Of a DNA stretch of 64,000 nucleotides, positions 36,605-47,669 are shown piece after piece. The notes beneath the pieces are model-generated. The model was not told where the DNA came from, did not search any database, and was given only the letters and a program-made list of their open reading frames with translations. This DNA comes from Teratosphaeria epicoccoides (lineage: Eukaryota; Ascomycota; Dothideomycetes; Mycosphaerellales; Teratosphaeriaceae): NCBI GenBank assembly GCA_021401465.1, contig JADDMT010000066.1, positions 107,448 to 171,447 on the forward strand. The letters are read 5' to 3'. The position numbers were made by a program, and so were the translations under genes. Position 1 is the stretch's first letter, and each line of letters opens with the position of its first letter.

Positions 36605-39600
36605 CTACCCATCCAGCATTCCCCACCGCTCCACCCACCCATCCACCTCCCTCAACCCCCTCCCTAGCATCTTCCTCCCACTGTGCTCCACCCCTGGTAC
36701 ATCACTGATCCCGCTCAATGAAAGCCAACCTGTATTCCCGCTCTCCAACCTCCGACTCGAATCGACAATCGCCTGCAATGTCTTCTCGAGCTGATGAAGT
36801 GCATTGACCGCTTTGAGCAGATGGGAGTAGTCCGCGTCGTCTTTTGATGGTAGAGACTGCGAGCGCGCCCACTTGCACACCGGCTCGAGATCATTATGCG
36901 TCATGTTGCGCAGGAGGCGCCTGCTGGTCGAAGAGTCGATGGCCAGCGCCAGCTTGGTTTGAAATGCACGGAGCCTATCAGAGCAAGGCACCCCGAGGTT
37001 CTGGATGCCACGGAGCAAGCTCGAAACTTCGGTCGTGGCGTTGAGCAGGGCCGAGGCCATGACGGAATGATGGCGGCGTAGAGCTACGGGAAACGGCTCC
37101 CAGACGCCGTAGAAGATGTAGCGTAGCCAGACCTGTACACAACCGTCAGAACAGTTTCGTGCCTCGCACACTGTGCCCATGTTCGTTGTATTTACCCTCT
37201 TCCACGCAGGACCAGTGATGAAACTCCGCATGCCACGCAGCCAAAGCGGAAATAGATCGCTGCTGTCGTCGTCTGCTTCGTGGATAGCCAAGGTAGGCTG
37301 CCATACACCCATGTACCAGAACCGGCTGATCGGCGCCCAAAATGACGGTGAAGCTAAGGATATAGCGGTTGCTTCCTCAGGGACAAGGAGCTTGCGAACG
37401 AATTCGGATTGTTGTGATGCGGTGGCACCGAGGGTGAGCTGCAATATGTCAGCGTATCGGAAGAGGAAGAGAGCAGGAGACGACCATACCAACACTGGCT
37501 CCAGCCCGCCCACCAGCCCCTGGATCTCTAAGAAGACCCTGGCAGCTGGCCAGATGCCCTCGTCCCCCAGCGCCCAGATCTCGGCTTGATCGGCGGCGAG
37601 AACAGCCAGCGCAGATGTCTTCTGCTCAACGCTGGCAGCAGAACGAAGACAAGGGTAAGACCAATTGGTCTGCGCAGGGGCTGAATAAGCACAAAAGTCA
37701 GCTTGACGTACGCACACAAGAAGAGAGTATTGGGACGTACCGTCGACAGCAACGGTGTCGAACCTCCTCAACACCTCTTCCCTCCCGTCGTGCACGCGCC
37801 GTCCGGTCCCAGCCAAGACCTGAACACCCATCCAGACAGCAATGCAAGGCGCAAACGCCGCACGATCGAAGTTGGCGATGCCGGAGTCGAAGCCGTGGCT
37901 CATATGCAGGATGTAGCGAAGGAGTTGGTCGATGGAGAGACCCTTGGACGGTGTTGCGGACGGAGTTGAGAGCACCGCAGAGGTCGAGAGTGCGAAGCCC
38001 AGTATGAAGGGACTGAGGAGTAAGATGATGGGGAGGAGGCAGGAAGCGAGCCACAGAGCACGTGGTCGACGTGCCTTAGTATCATTCGGACTGGAGTTGT
38101 CGCTTCTTGCAGCCGCAAGACCCGTCGCCTGACCATCATGATTGGCCAGCTCTTCGACCTCGGGGTCGCTGTTGTTGGCATTTGGTGAAGTTGCAGCACT
38201 CGCAGCACCTGCCGAATGGTCTAGAGCGAATCTTACGTGCGTGCGTCTTCTCCCATTCATACTGGCAGCGCTAGACATCGCAGTAGTAGCGACCTGGCGT
38301 CTCTCCCCCGCAGATGGTGCCTGAGCATCATCGTCGTCGGCAGGAAAACTGTAATCGAGACCATACGGGAGCTTGCCCGCCTCTCTCTGGCTCTGCTGCT
38401 GCTGACGTCTACTTCCACCTTGCGCAGCACCATCAGGAGTATCAGCAGCACTCGCGCGACGAAGGGGCATCTCAACAATACTCCACCGACGTCTCAGACT
38501 CCCAACCACGCCGTCAGAGCGATTAGCAGTACCGAATTTGGGCAGAGCGAAGACACTCGTTCTTCTGCTGCTGCTTTTCTGACCCGCATCGTCACCCTCA
38601 CCTTCAAAGACTGCAGGCCTGGAAGAACTGACTATGCTTGCGACGGAAAGCTGCTCGATCGGACTGCCGCCGATCGGGATAGACGCGCTATCGACGATGT
38701 TGGCGGAGTTGTCTCTGTCATGATCGAAAAATGAGCGTGAAGGAGAATCGAGCAGGGATGGAGATCGAGGCGTGTGGGCATCTGGTCCTGCAGCTGACTT
38801 CATTCGAGACGTTGCCTGCTCAGAGTCATCACCGTGCCCAGACCTGTTGGATTGGACCTTAGGTCGACTTGCGTGGATTACCCTGTCCTTGTCGCCATGA
38901 CCCGGACGTTGTGGGCTGAGAGGAACGACAGCAGTCGCTCCGTCGTAATGACGCTTTGCCTTCTGCACTCGCATCTCCGCATCATCGCCGTCCAAGACAT
39001 CTGGCTTCTGCTGCAAAGCGGGACTTTGCTGGCTGTGAGACCGAAAGTCTGGAGGAGTCACAGTCGACGAAGCTGGGATGCCACTGCGCTGGCCACCAGA
39101 CACAACGCCAATGACGTCGTCATCGAAGAGGCCAGTGCTTGGCACAGCTCGAGAGGAGCTCGCGATGCGAGATGCACTTGACCCAGACTTCACTGGAAGA
39201 CCACCTGCGCCTGCATCCTTGTTACCGGGATAGGGTCTAGCGCCTTGCTCTGCATGTGTCCGATTCGATGACCCAGAATTGGTATCGATTGGCCTGCTCG
39301 TAGGAAATGATCTGGCATCATTGTTCTTCTGCCCTGGTGCCACTTTGCGAGCCGGGTTTCCAGGAGTTTTGTTGTTGGGCCTGACGGCAGAAGATGATCC
39401 CGCGTCCTTCTTCCTCCTCAATTCCGAAGTCACCCTGCGAGCCTCATCTTCGGCGTCTCGAGCATTGCCATACTCATCACCATCGAAGAAGCTAGAGCTT
39501 GTCAGCTTTCTCTGCTTCTGATCCGGAGAAACTGAATCAAGCGAAGCACCCTCCAAGCTTGCAGTCGATGATGCCATCGTGTTGATCTTCTTGTTCACAG

Positions 39601-40231
39601 TAAGATGATCGAAGACCTGAGCCTGTTGTTCAGGGTCAGGCGCACCCGACCCTTGTGGTCCAGCAGGAGGAGCACGCGTAGTCTTCTGAGCCTCTTCACT
39701 CCATGCCGCAGCGGTCTTACCAACGACAGGCCCGCCTATCTGGATGTTCCACTCGCCACGGCGATCTTTTGCATCTTCGTTCGTCCCTGGGAATGCCCCG
39801 GGAATGTCACTCAACCAGCTACCCAGCCGACTCGTATCCCCGTCCCCCTCTACCACCAGATCTCTAGCAGCATTATAAGTTTCGCCAACCTGGGCACTCC
39901 TCGCATCGGACTCCCTACTCCTGCCACCATACATACTCCGCGCGACGCAAGCAGCCGCTCTCCTCAACGCTTCCGAGTCGATCGACGAGGGGTTTGACCT
40001 TATCGAACCGGCTGGAGAAGCCTTACGACCTCTGCCACCGTTGAAAGAGACATCTGGGGAGCTGCCTTTCCCGCCACGTCGCGTAAGGGACTCGGCGGCG
40101 GCGCGGAGGGCAGAGGAGGATGGGCCTTGATTGCGGCGTCTGTTATAGGGATCGGTGGAGGAATGAGGCGGCGCCGTCGGATAGTCGCTTGGCGCTCCAT
40201 GTGGGCGTGTATGGTTTCGTGATGTGGACAT
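36605..40231 (-). CDS. Gene D: large membrane protein, about 1150-1208 aa
   Basis: The frame stays open for 1208 codons from the ATG at 40231; upstream open codons lack an ATG. Residues 1-720 are Ser/Arg/Gly/Asp-rich and apparently disordered. They include N-Q-G-P-S-S-S-A-L-R-A-A-A and R-L-G-S-W-L-S-D-I-P-G, which recur in pseudogene D'. One strong transmembrane helix lies at about 724-746 (L-W-L-A-S-C-L-L-P-I-I-L-L-L...). The C-terminal 400 residues look folded and helical, Trp-rich, with Asn-linked glycosylation sites. Three in-frame segments have intron signals and lengths divisible by three (listed separately), so the mature product is probably about 1150 aa. D is divergent from E, and the same pair recurs as D'-E'. 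The predicted topology is a cytosolic disordered tail and an outer C-terminal domain. Function unknown. Confidence 0.7.
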   Translation of the reverse strand: MSTSRNHTRPHGAPSDYPTAPPHSSTDPYNRRRNQGPSSSALRAAAESLTRRGGKGSSPDVSFNGGRGRKASPAGSIRSNPSSIDSEALRRAAACVARSMYGGRSRESDARSAQVGETYNAARDLVVEGDGDTSRLGSWLSDIPGAFPGTNEDAKDRRGEWNIQIGGPVVGKTAAAWSEEAQKTTRAPPAGPQGSGAPDPEQQAQVFDHLTVNKKINTMASSTASLEGASLDSVSPDQKQRKLTSSSFFDGDEYGNARDAEDEARRVTSELRRKKDAGSSSAVRPNNKTPGNPARKVAPGQKNNDARSFPTSRPIDTNSGSSNRTHAEQGARPYPGNKDAGAGGLPVKSGSSASRIASSSRAVPSTGLFDDDVIGVVSGGQRSGIPASSTVTPPDFRSHSQQSPALQQKPDVLDGDDAEMRVQKAKRHYDGATAVVPLSPQRPGHGDKDRVIHASRPKVQSNRSGHGDDSEQATSRMKSAAGPDAHTPRSPSLLDSPSRSFFDHDRDNSANIVDSASIPIGGSPIEQLSVASIVSSSRPAVFEGEGDDAGQKSSSRRTSVFALPKFGTANRSDGVVGSLRRRWSIVEMPLRRASAADTPDGAAQGGSRRQQQQSQREAGKLPYGLDYSFPADDDDAQAPSAGERRQVATTAMSSAASMNGRRRTHVRFALDHSAGAASAATSPNANNSDPEVEELANHDGQATGLAAARSDNSSPNDTKARRPRALWLASCLLPIILLLSPFILGFALSTSAVLSTPSATPSKGLSIDQLLRYILHMSHGFDSGIANFDRAAFAPCIAVWMGVQVLAGTGRRVHDGREEVLRRFDTVAVDGTSQYSLLVCVRQADFCAYSAPAQTNWSYPCLRSAASVEQKTSALAVLAADQAEIWALGDEGIWPAARVFLEIQGLVGGLEPVLVWSSPALFLFRYADILQLTLGATASQQSEFVRKLLVPEEATAISLASPSFWAPISRFWYMGVWQPTLAIHEADDDSSDLFPLWLRGMRSFITGPAWKRVNTTNMGTVCEARNCSDGCVQVWLRYIFYGVWEPFPVALRRHHSVMASALLNATTEVSSLLRGIQNLGVPCSDRLRAFQTKLALAIDSSTSRRLLRNMTHNDLEPVCKWARSQSLPSKDDADYSHLLKAVNALHQLEKTLQAIVDSSRRLESGNTGWLSLSGISDVPGVEHSGRKMLGRGLREVDGWVERWGMLDG
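37133..37195 (-). other. Probable 63-nt in-frame intron in gene D
   Basis: GTAAAT donor, TTCTGAC branch-like site and TACAG acceptor. The length is divisible by three and has no stop, so the open frame hides it. Confidence 0.6.
37439..37489 (-). other. Probable 51-nt in-frame intron in gene D
   Basis: GTATGG donor, CGCTGAC branch-like site and TTGCAG acceptor. The length is divisible by three. Confidence 0.6.
37681..37740 (-). other. Probable 60-nt in-frame intron in gene D
   Basis: GTACGT donor, AGCTGAC branch-like site and ATTCAG acceptor. The length is divisible by three. Confidence 0.65.
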
Positions 40232-41937
40232 GTCGTTTTCGATGTCGGCGTCGAGATGACGTTGGCGTGCGATGCTGATGGTGGGTGTTGATTGGTCGTA
40301 TACAGAAAGAAGGAAGGTGATGATGATTGTTTTGCGTTGCCCGGGAATGTATGAAATCGGTGTTGCAGAAGAAAAACGGCACAACGCTGCGACTACCCGA
40401 TATAAGGCAAGTGAGACAACGGGCAACAAAGGAAGAAGTGTTTCTTCAGCGCTTCACAATCGGGTGAAACTATCCATTCACCCACCATGTATCGCTTTGT
40501 CACAGCATACACAAAACATTCATCTTCGTGCAGGACAGCCGGCGAAACATTGAGAGGCAAAAGATGCGCGCGAGGCCGTCAGAAGAAGGATGAGAAGCAA
40601 TGGCATTGAAGGAGGAGAGCTTCGGTATGCACCGCCATGCTCTCCTGCCCTCCAACAGCGACAGCTTATCATTCACCCCGTCTCTTGCACCCGCTCTGGG
40701 CCTCCCCCGCTCTCATGTCATCGCGTTGCTAATTGTTCTCTTGTCCTCATCTTCTCCTCCCCATCTCCGTATTTCCGCCTCGCCCGCCGCCGCGATTCAT
40801 TCGCCGGCGCAGGCACGCCCGGACTGTCTTCCCGGGGGGGGGGGGAGGTGGAGCTTCCGCCCTATCATTGCTCTTCTGATTCTTGGCCACTGAGTCAGAC
40901 TGGCTGACTGGGCCCATCAAAGCATCGCACCCCATCGTCGTCGCATCATCATCGCATCATCGTACCTTCGCAGTCGCCGACTGTGGTCGGCGCGATTAGC
41001 GTCGTCGTCGTCGTCGTCGTCGTCAATCAGGTGCGAGGGCGATGTGGTCGACGATTGCTGCAGGTGTCGGTTGTCAGGTATTTTCAAGACGAGACCCGAT
41101 GTCGGAGGTGAGGCATTGGCGGATGTATGACTGAGTCATGTGACTTTCTCCAACTTCGGAATGACACACACTTGAAGACTTGGAAGTCACGTTACATGTA
41201 TTGTCGAGTACCCCTTTTGCCATGAATACCAATGCCATGACCTTAGCATGACCACCGTCGACCGATCTGCGCAAGCTGTGGACGTGCCCGTGTTCGATTG
41301 TTCGGACGGGCGGTCTCGTTGATGGAAGAGAGCGAATGTGGAAGCACAGGAGTGGAATCGACCGAACAAGATTGCGCGGGCGGGCGGGCGGGCGGGGCAG
41401 AGGCAGAGGAAGAACAAGAGGAGGAGGGGATTCGGGAAGGAGTGGGAGTGGGAATAGGATTGGGGTTGGGAGTGGGGGCGGGAGTGGGAGTCGGGGTGCG
41501 TGGCAGAAATGCATTTCACGCAACATGAGGGAAACACCCGACTCGTGACATGCACGCAATGTGGAAAGCCATCGCGGCATGAGTGCAGGAAGCTGGGCGC
41601 AGGAGAGTATGTCGACATCGCGAACATGATAGGCAGGTAAGGCCATCACGTGAAAGCCGGTCTTCCTATGTCTTCCCTGGCGGAAGGTATTGGCGCTGGC
41701 GTCGCGGCATGGCAGGTCGGGTGAGACATGCCGAAGTCCATCTCGCGACAGCGCACGCAAAGGGCACGCAAAGGGCTGTCTCGCGACAGCACGCGCCGCG
41801 CAGACCTCTTTCGCCATCTCTTCCGCATTGCCCATCTTGCAGAATCTACTTCCCTTCTCTCCCTTTTCCTCTTCTTCCTCTTCCTCTTTCACCGTCAAAT
41901 CTTCTAGTATCCAAACAGTCTCCCTTAACATCCCACG
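40232..41937. other. Divergent intergenic region D/E
   Basis: 1.7 kb between the start codons of D and E, presumably holding both promoters. It contains a (GTC)8 microsatellite at 41001-41024 and a G-run-rich stretch on the plus strand at about 41416-41500 (many GGG/GGGG runs, so quadruplex-capable). The other open frames here are repetitive or chance. Confidence 0.6.
41850..41903 (+). promoter_or_regulatory. CT-rich core promoter tract of gene E
   Basis: Pyrimidine tract (CTTCTCTCCCTTTTCCTCTTCTTCC-like) ending about 35 bp before the gene E start codon. This is typical of the transcription-start region of filamentous-fungus genes that lack a TATA box. Confidence 0.5.
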
Positions 41938-44234
41938 ATGCCATCCACAACCACAACCTACGAAAACCTTACGCCCACCACAGCCGCCACCTCTCGCGCC
42001 ATCAGCTGGTCAACGCCAACCTCCCAGCGCATTCTCGCCTTCTGTGCCAACCACCGTCTAAGCAAACGCACACTCGACCCGCACCTGATCGCTCGCCTCA
42101 TCAACCATCTCAACTGGATCGTTCCCGATGATGACAACACTTTGTACATCGCTCTCGCGAAACGCGTGATCCGCTTTGTGCAGATGCGCGTCTGTGAGGA
42201 CGCCTTGGCCGGCGCCGTGGTCGAAGAGCCTGTGCCAGGTGGGTTTCGTACAAGGTGGAGGACATACACGTCGCGCTGGGCCCCAGAGTATGCGTGGGCA
42301 ACTTGCGGGTATGGGCCTCCGGACGGGGACGAAGGGGGTAAGCTCGCTTTCTGCTCTCATCCCGGCGGCACATCATGCCCCTGGTCAGGCTTCCGTGGAG
42401 TGCTGACAGTGGTACCAGGCTTTCGTGAGTCGATTCAGAGAGAAAGTATTTCAGCAGGGGAGTGCTTACGGAGGTTGACGAAGATGAGATTGGTGAGGTT
42501 GATTCGCATCATCTGTGCATTCTTCCCACTGACAAAGGTTGTAAGCAGAGTGGAGATCTTGCTTGCCCTCGCCCGAACAGCAATGAGCGACGTGACTCTC
42601 ACGCCAATGATCCAGCGAGACCTGCCGATCCTCGAGATGGAGCCTCAGCATCGAATACTTCGGCAGCATCTCCTACAACTTCTGTTCAAACACAAGCTCC
42701 CACGGCTGATACTGCAGCTCCCTTGCCTGCTGGAGACCATTCTGCACAATCATCTCCACCAGTGCGTCTCTCTTCATACATTCTCATTACTGTTCAGCTG
42801 ACTTTCTGTCCTAGCCATCAAGCGCTGCAGGCGTCGCCGCGCACACACCAGATTGCAATACCGACCATATGGATTTTACCCCAACACCACCGCCCCCACC
42901 GACAGCCGACTCTCTTCTCTCAACCCACCCTCTCCTTCAGCACCTCGCCATGGCAATCGCCGCACACAGCCCTGCACTCTACACACCATCCACCGCCTTC
43001 CATTACCTTCTCCACGATCCCAGCGCCCCTGCTGAACTCGCCCAAGCCCTCCAAGCTCGCAACATCTTCCGCGAAGAACTGGATGCCCTGAGAGTGAAGG
43101 ACGCTGAGACCTTCTCTCTTCGCTTCTCCACTCCTCATATGTCTGCTGAGCAGCTTGCGGAGATTGAGGAGACGGTTCAACAGTGGCTGCGCGGCAAGGA
43201 CGAAAGGTAAATTCATGTGCGAGCAGGACATTTGTGAAGACCCCGGCTGACTCCTCTGCTTCTGCAGGATCGAATCTCTCTCCCTTGCCCTCTGGACAAG
43301 CCAACAAGAGTCCGAAAACTTCCGATCCAAGCTCGAGCACGCCGCACACTTGCACGACGCGCACACCGCTTTGCTGTCGCAGCACGAAGCACAAAACTCA
43401 CATTTGCAGCTCTGCACGCTGCAACTTTCAGAGTCGCTCGAGGAGAGCGAGTCTTTAAGAAGAAGGATCAGTGTCTTGGAAGAGGAGAACAAGCGGGTCG
43501 GGGAGTTAGAGGGTAAGGTAAAGGGGTTGGTGGATGTGCTGGGGATGGTAGGGATGGAAAGGGAAGTGGATAAGGCAATGATGGACCGCGCCACCGAGCA
43601 GAAGAGACAAATGAAGGAGGACATCACCGAGGATACGAAGGGAATGATGGAGAGCATGTGGGCACCGAAGAAGGAGGAGAAGGCAACGGACACCAGCAAG
43701 CCATCATTTCAGCGAGCGGCCTCTGTGAACCACATGAAGCAGTCACGTCCAAGTGCTGTCCCAGCTGCACCCCCAGCGCCTCATCACCCATCGAGGATGT
43801 CCGGCCGAGCACGTCACGACGAGCGGTCGACCTCGTCTGCCACATCCCATCACAACCGGCCATCCTCCTCCGCGGACCATTGTGTCAAGCCAGCTTCTTC
43901 TCCCCATCTCCCGCATTCCCACCACGACATGATCTCGCCTCCCTCGTCGCCATCACCATCGCGTCGTCCGTTGCGCCACGGCAGCTCTGTCGATGCCAAA
44001 ATGCTCACGCCGTCTTCGCGCTTGACATGCAGTGGGAGAAGGCAAGAAGACGGGGACTATCACGATGACAGTCTGGATGAAGAGGATGAAGAGCAGTATT
44101 ACACTTCGGTTGTGCCTTCTTCTTCCTGGCGGGCTCAGCAGGGAGGCGGCAGCAAGAAGGCAAGGAGGAGCGACCTCGTTGGTGGTGATGAGGAGGGCAT
44201 CGGCGGCTTGTTGGCGAATCCATTTCTGTTGTGA
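41938..44234 (+). CDS. Gene E: E-family protein with coiled coil, 681 aa, five exons
   Basis: Exons 41938-42337, 42419-42492, 42549-42761, 42815-43206 and 43268-44234. All introns have GT-AG ends, and the coding length of 2046 nt is a multiple of three. Exon use was fixed by comparison with E' (51118 on), whose first exon is exactly the same length (400 nt). Residues about 7-85 are the shared E/F domain: T-Y-E-N-L, W-S-T, R-I-L-A-F-C, then a basic helix A-L-A-K-R-V-I-R-F. Exon 2 encodes a conserved G-F-R-E...E-C-L-R-R-L helix. Exon 3 is Pro/Ala/Ser low complexity. Exons 4-5 hold a long coiled coil (H-D-A-H-T-A-L-L, then many Glu/Leu heptads) and a Ser/His/Arg-rich tail. No membrane segment. 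The basic helix and coiled coil suggest an oligomeric nuclear or scaffold protein (inference); a Myb/SANT-like fold is possible but unproven. Confidence 0.75.
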
Positions 44235-44683
44235 GCTGCACTGCACGGCCAATGCTGGAATGGAATGCCTTGAGGTTTGTCTAGCCATCGACGAGATCAA
44301 TGTCACTCTCTTCTGTACGTCGCTGCAAATCTACCTCCATGCTTATCATACATACATCTTCCTTGTTCTCTGTCCTGTAAAGACTCTCCATATGCACACA
44401 CCCTCAGTCAGCGTCTGTTCTTCCTTGGCAGTAGTACCCCTCTGACACACATACATTCCCACCTGCTACTGTAGATATATTCCTCGCAGCTTCGTCGTCT
44501 TCTTCCTTCCTTCTTCTCGATGGCAATCTGGATCGTCCAAAAGAAATTTCGCACTCATCATGATTTACGGATTCGACCCTCCGTCATTATTTCCTCCGCA
44601 TATCTCCAAGCAGTGATTAGGCTGCAGTGCCGGTACGATGTGCGGATATTTCTCCAGCTTCACAACGCAGGGGCCGTGCGTGT

Positions 44684-44800
44684 AGGGAGAGAGAGATAGA
44701 GAGAGAAAGAGACAGGGAGAGAGAGAGGGAGAGAGAGGGAGAGAGAGAGAGAGGGAGGGACAGAGAGGGAGAGAGAGAGAGAGAGGGAGAGAGAGAGAAG
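44684..44800 (+). repeat. GA microsatellite
   Basis: Impure (GA)n tract with GGGA interruptions, about 115 bp, 450 bp after gene E. It creates the long Arg/Glu and Ser/Leu frames on both strands, which are not genes. Confidence 0.9.
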
Positions 44801-45127
44801 CCTGTCCGAGACCGTGGCCGGGGGTGTCAGATTCTTCTTCTTCAAGTGGATGCAAATATGTGATGGCGAAGGAGATTCTGGCGTCTAGGATAGAGACAAT
44901 GATTGTCTAAACATGAAGGAAGAGAAAGGTATGCAGTGCATTCAGACGGTCTCAGGTCAAGCGAGCAAAGTCCGAAGGTTGTTGTTGTTGTATGTGTACA
45001 GGCGCCGCCCACGAGAGATCCGATGGCATTTCCCAATCAGAGGACAAGAAGGCAGCCACGAGGCTTCATAGCCATCTCTCGTCGCCCTTCTAGTGACGAC
45101 CAGAAAGAAGCCCGGGGAGTGTCCTGC

Positions 45128-47669
45128 TCAAGCGCAAGCCCTATCGCATCTCCTCATCTGCTCCGCATGCATCTCCTTGACCCGAGCACGAGCATGTTCC
45201 TGTTCAGCACGAATGCTCTCCTCAAGTGAGTCCAGCAACGCAAGATCCCGTTGTGCTTGGTCCGCGACTGTAGCGCAAGGCACAGCAGCACTACGCGTCG
45301 ACTCGAGCTGCTCCAATTCAACCATCAACTGGCGCTCTGTCGTAGCTGCAGCTTGCGTGAGCTCTGGCATGCCTTTTGCTTGTGCTTGAGCGGCCGTCTC
45401 TCTTGCGAAGTCGAGATTCTGCGATTTCAGCTCCATTTGTCGCTCTAGCTCGGTCACGGTCAGAGCTGTATCTGCGAATAGTGAAGCCGTCTCCGCCACT
45501 TGACGGGCAACATTTCTCAGCTTTGTCTTCGTCCGCCCAAGTGCCTCGACGTGCATAACGAGACTGTCAACGCGGACATCAGCTTCGCCGGTGGGAGCAA
45601 GTGGGCGCTGTCCACAGAGCTGTGCTAGGTCGTACGGGACATTTTCTAAGGTTGGCACGTCCAGTCTTGCAAGATACCGACGCCATAGTCGCGGATCGAA
45701 AGCCTCAGGTTGTGCGATCTTAAAGACGGCAAAGACCGCGTAGACTAGGATGTAGACGCCACAGTCAACCCCGTTCCGCTGATGGCAGCTTGTGGTATGA
45801 CCCACCATCTTCCACGGAGTCTCCGGCTGCTCCAAGACGCTGCACGCGAACCGCTGCACTGCATCAAACGTCCTCTTCGCCCAAGGCTCGCGCGGCAAAG
45901 GGTCATAGACGCGGATTTCAAAGGTGGTGCGGTCTACGATGGCTAGCGTCCAATGTCGAATGGTCGGAATGAAGACAGGTATCAGGATCATTCGACATGC
46001 CAGGTTGAGCGTGCGCACTCTGTTCGCCTTTGTACCCCGAGGATCTCCTATATCAATGACGTGGGTGTCTAGAGCGCACCAGTCCTTCGCGTGTGGGCTC
46101 GAAAGCAAGCATGCGATGATGTTTTCAATGACTAAGTCATTGAGAAGACCGTCAGGATTTGTGGTCCATGAGACTCTATTGCTGTTCCCATGCTGCTCGT
46201 CGGGGACGTTGGGAGGCATAGCGGCGGCGACGACTATGTTGCTATGGTCCATGACACTGGCCACTGACTGTTGCTGGGATGCGTCGCCTTCCCGTGTCCT
46301 GCTGTCCACTAGCAGAGTTGACACGACTTCCTGTTGGCCAGCCTGAGCGTCCTGCAAGGCGTGATCTCTGATGGCATTATTCGGGGCTTGATTACTTTGC
46401 GGAGAGGGGCGTGTAATGGCCTTATTCGAAGCAAACAGTGCTGTGCCTGGCGAAGAGTGATGTGGGCCGTGGAGGACGGAAGCTTGAGTGCCCGGTCTAG
46501 GCCAGTTGATGCTTTCGCTTGTCGAAGACCCGCGGCGGCGTTTCTTCAGATTTACCGTAGGAGAAGAATGGGCGTACAATGGATCGTGCTGTAGTGGTCT
46601 TGGATTACGGCTGGTTGGAGTGCGAGTGGCAGGGCCTATGTCCCTGGCGGCTGTGAGAGCTTCGCGGCTCTGAACAGGCAGCGGCTGCCTCCTTGCCGGA
46701 ACATCAGCCTCGCGGCTGCCTTGCAATGCGTCAAATGTATCAAAGGTGGTATTTGCGTCGTCTGGCAAATCAAGGCCTGCAAGAACATCGGTATCGCTAA
46801 GAGCAGGCGAGCACCTGTTGCGGCCTCGTTCAACCTCGCTGTCGTTGCCGGCATCGTGGCTGTCGCCGCCGGTCGTGTCGCTGTCATCGCCGATCTCGCC
46901 GCTGTCGACGTCGCCGTCGCCGTCAGCACTGCCAGTGGATGGAGCATTTGGCTCGCTCGGCTCTCGCCTCTCTTGGGTTGTCCCGAGTCGAGGCTGTAGA
47001 AGTTTCGATGGTTGGGCAATATCAGCTCTGGAGCCCAGCTGATTCGGGACCATCGTGTTGGCTGATTTCGTGTTTGGGCTCACTGATTCACTGCAGCAGG
47101 TTAGCATTGAGTTTGCGGCAATGGTATCTCAAGTTCAGAAGGTACCGGCACTGCCGCTTTGAGCTCCTTGTCTCCACCACATTTGCGTTCCACTCCTGCA
47201 GAGCCGCGTCCACGTCGGCGGGAGTCCAGTGCGTGCTGATGGTTCGTGGCTTTCGAATGCGTTGGTCGTGGTACTTCTTCATGAGAGCATAGGCCGTCTC
47301 AAAAGCGACACGTTCGTGAAAGTGCGTGAGAGCTGTCATGAATCGCTGCGAGCACAAACTCTCCACGTCGAAGAAGAAGAGGGCGTCTTCGCGCTCCAAT
47401 TTCCATGGGCCGTCACGCAGCTTGTCCAGGTAGATCCGAGCGCGCCTGTCATGAGCATCCACCAGCTCTGCGGTGTATTTCCGGAGTCGGTGGATAGCAA
47501 GACTTTCAAGCTGGTTGGAGAGGTCGAGGGTGGTGTCGTGTTGGGTGACGCTCTTACGCAAATGGCGATATCGGTCGAGAACGTCCCGGAACCGCTCAGG
47601 TGTCCGCTGCTGCAGCACTTTGTTGAGCGCTGAGATGTCATGGCGGAGGTCTTCCGGTGGTGGTGTCAT
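45128..47669 (-). CDS. Ulp1/SENP-like (C48) cysteine peptidase, 828 aa, two exons
   Basis: Exon 1 is 47669-47146 and exon 2 is 47090-45128. The 55-nt intron (GTACCT ... GCTAACC ... CTGCAG) joins CG|T into Arg. The C-terminal half carries the Ulp1 pattern in order: L-L-N-D-x-V-I (about 490), His554 in R-H-W-T-L-A-I-V-D, Asp571 in V-Y-D-P-L-P, Gln612 in H-Q-R-N-G-V-D-C and the nucleophile Cys618 in D-C-G-V-Y. All four catalytic positions are present, so it should be active on SUMO-like or other Gly-Gly-type conjugates. The last 150 residues form a coiled coil. The N-terminal 175 residues are a helical domain I cannot name, followed by a disordered linker with K-K-R-R-R. True SUMO proteases are housekeeping genes. 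This divergent subtelomeric copy is more likely accessory or transposon-derived, since several fungal DNA transposons carry Ulp1 domains. No transposase or terminal repeat is seen next to it. Confidence 0.75.

Noticed and set aside
40232..40429. N-terminal extension of gene D by 66 codons
   Set aside because: That stretch has no ATG; the first ATG is at 40231, and homology with D' only covers the part after it.
42419..42801. Read-through of gene E in the frame of exon 2 into the third exon region
   Set aside because: Comparison with E' and the need to join exon 4 in phase favour the Ser/Ala/Pro frame entered through the 56-nt intron ending GTAAGCAG.
44565..44863. Frames rich in Arg/Glu (plus) and Ser/Leu/Pro (minus)
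   Set aside because: Translation of the GA microsatellite; no conserved flanking coding sequence.
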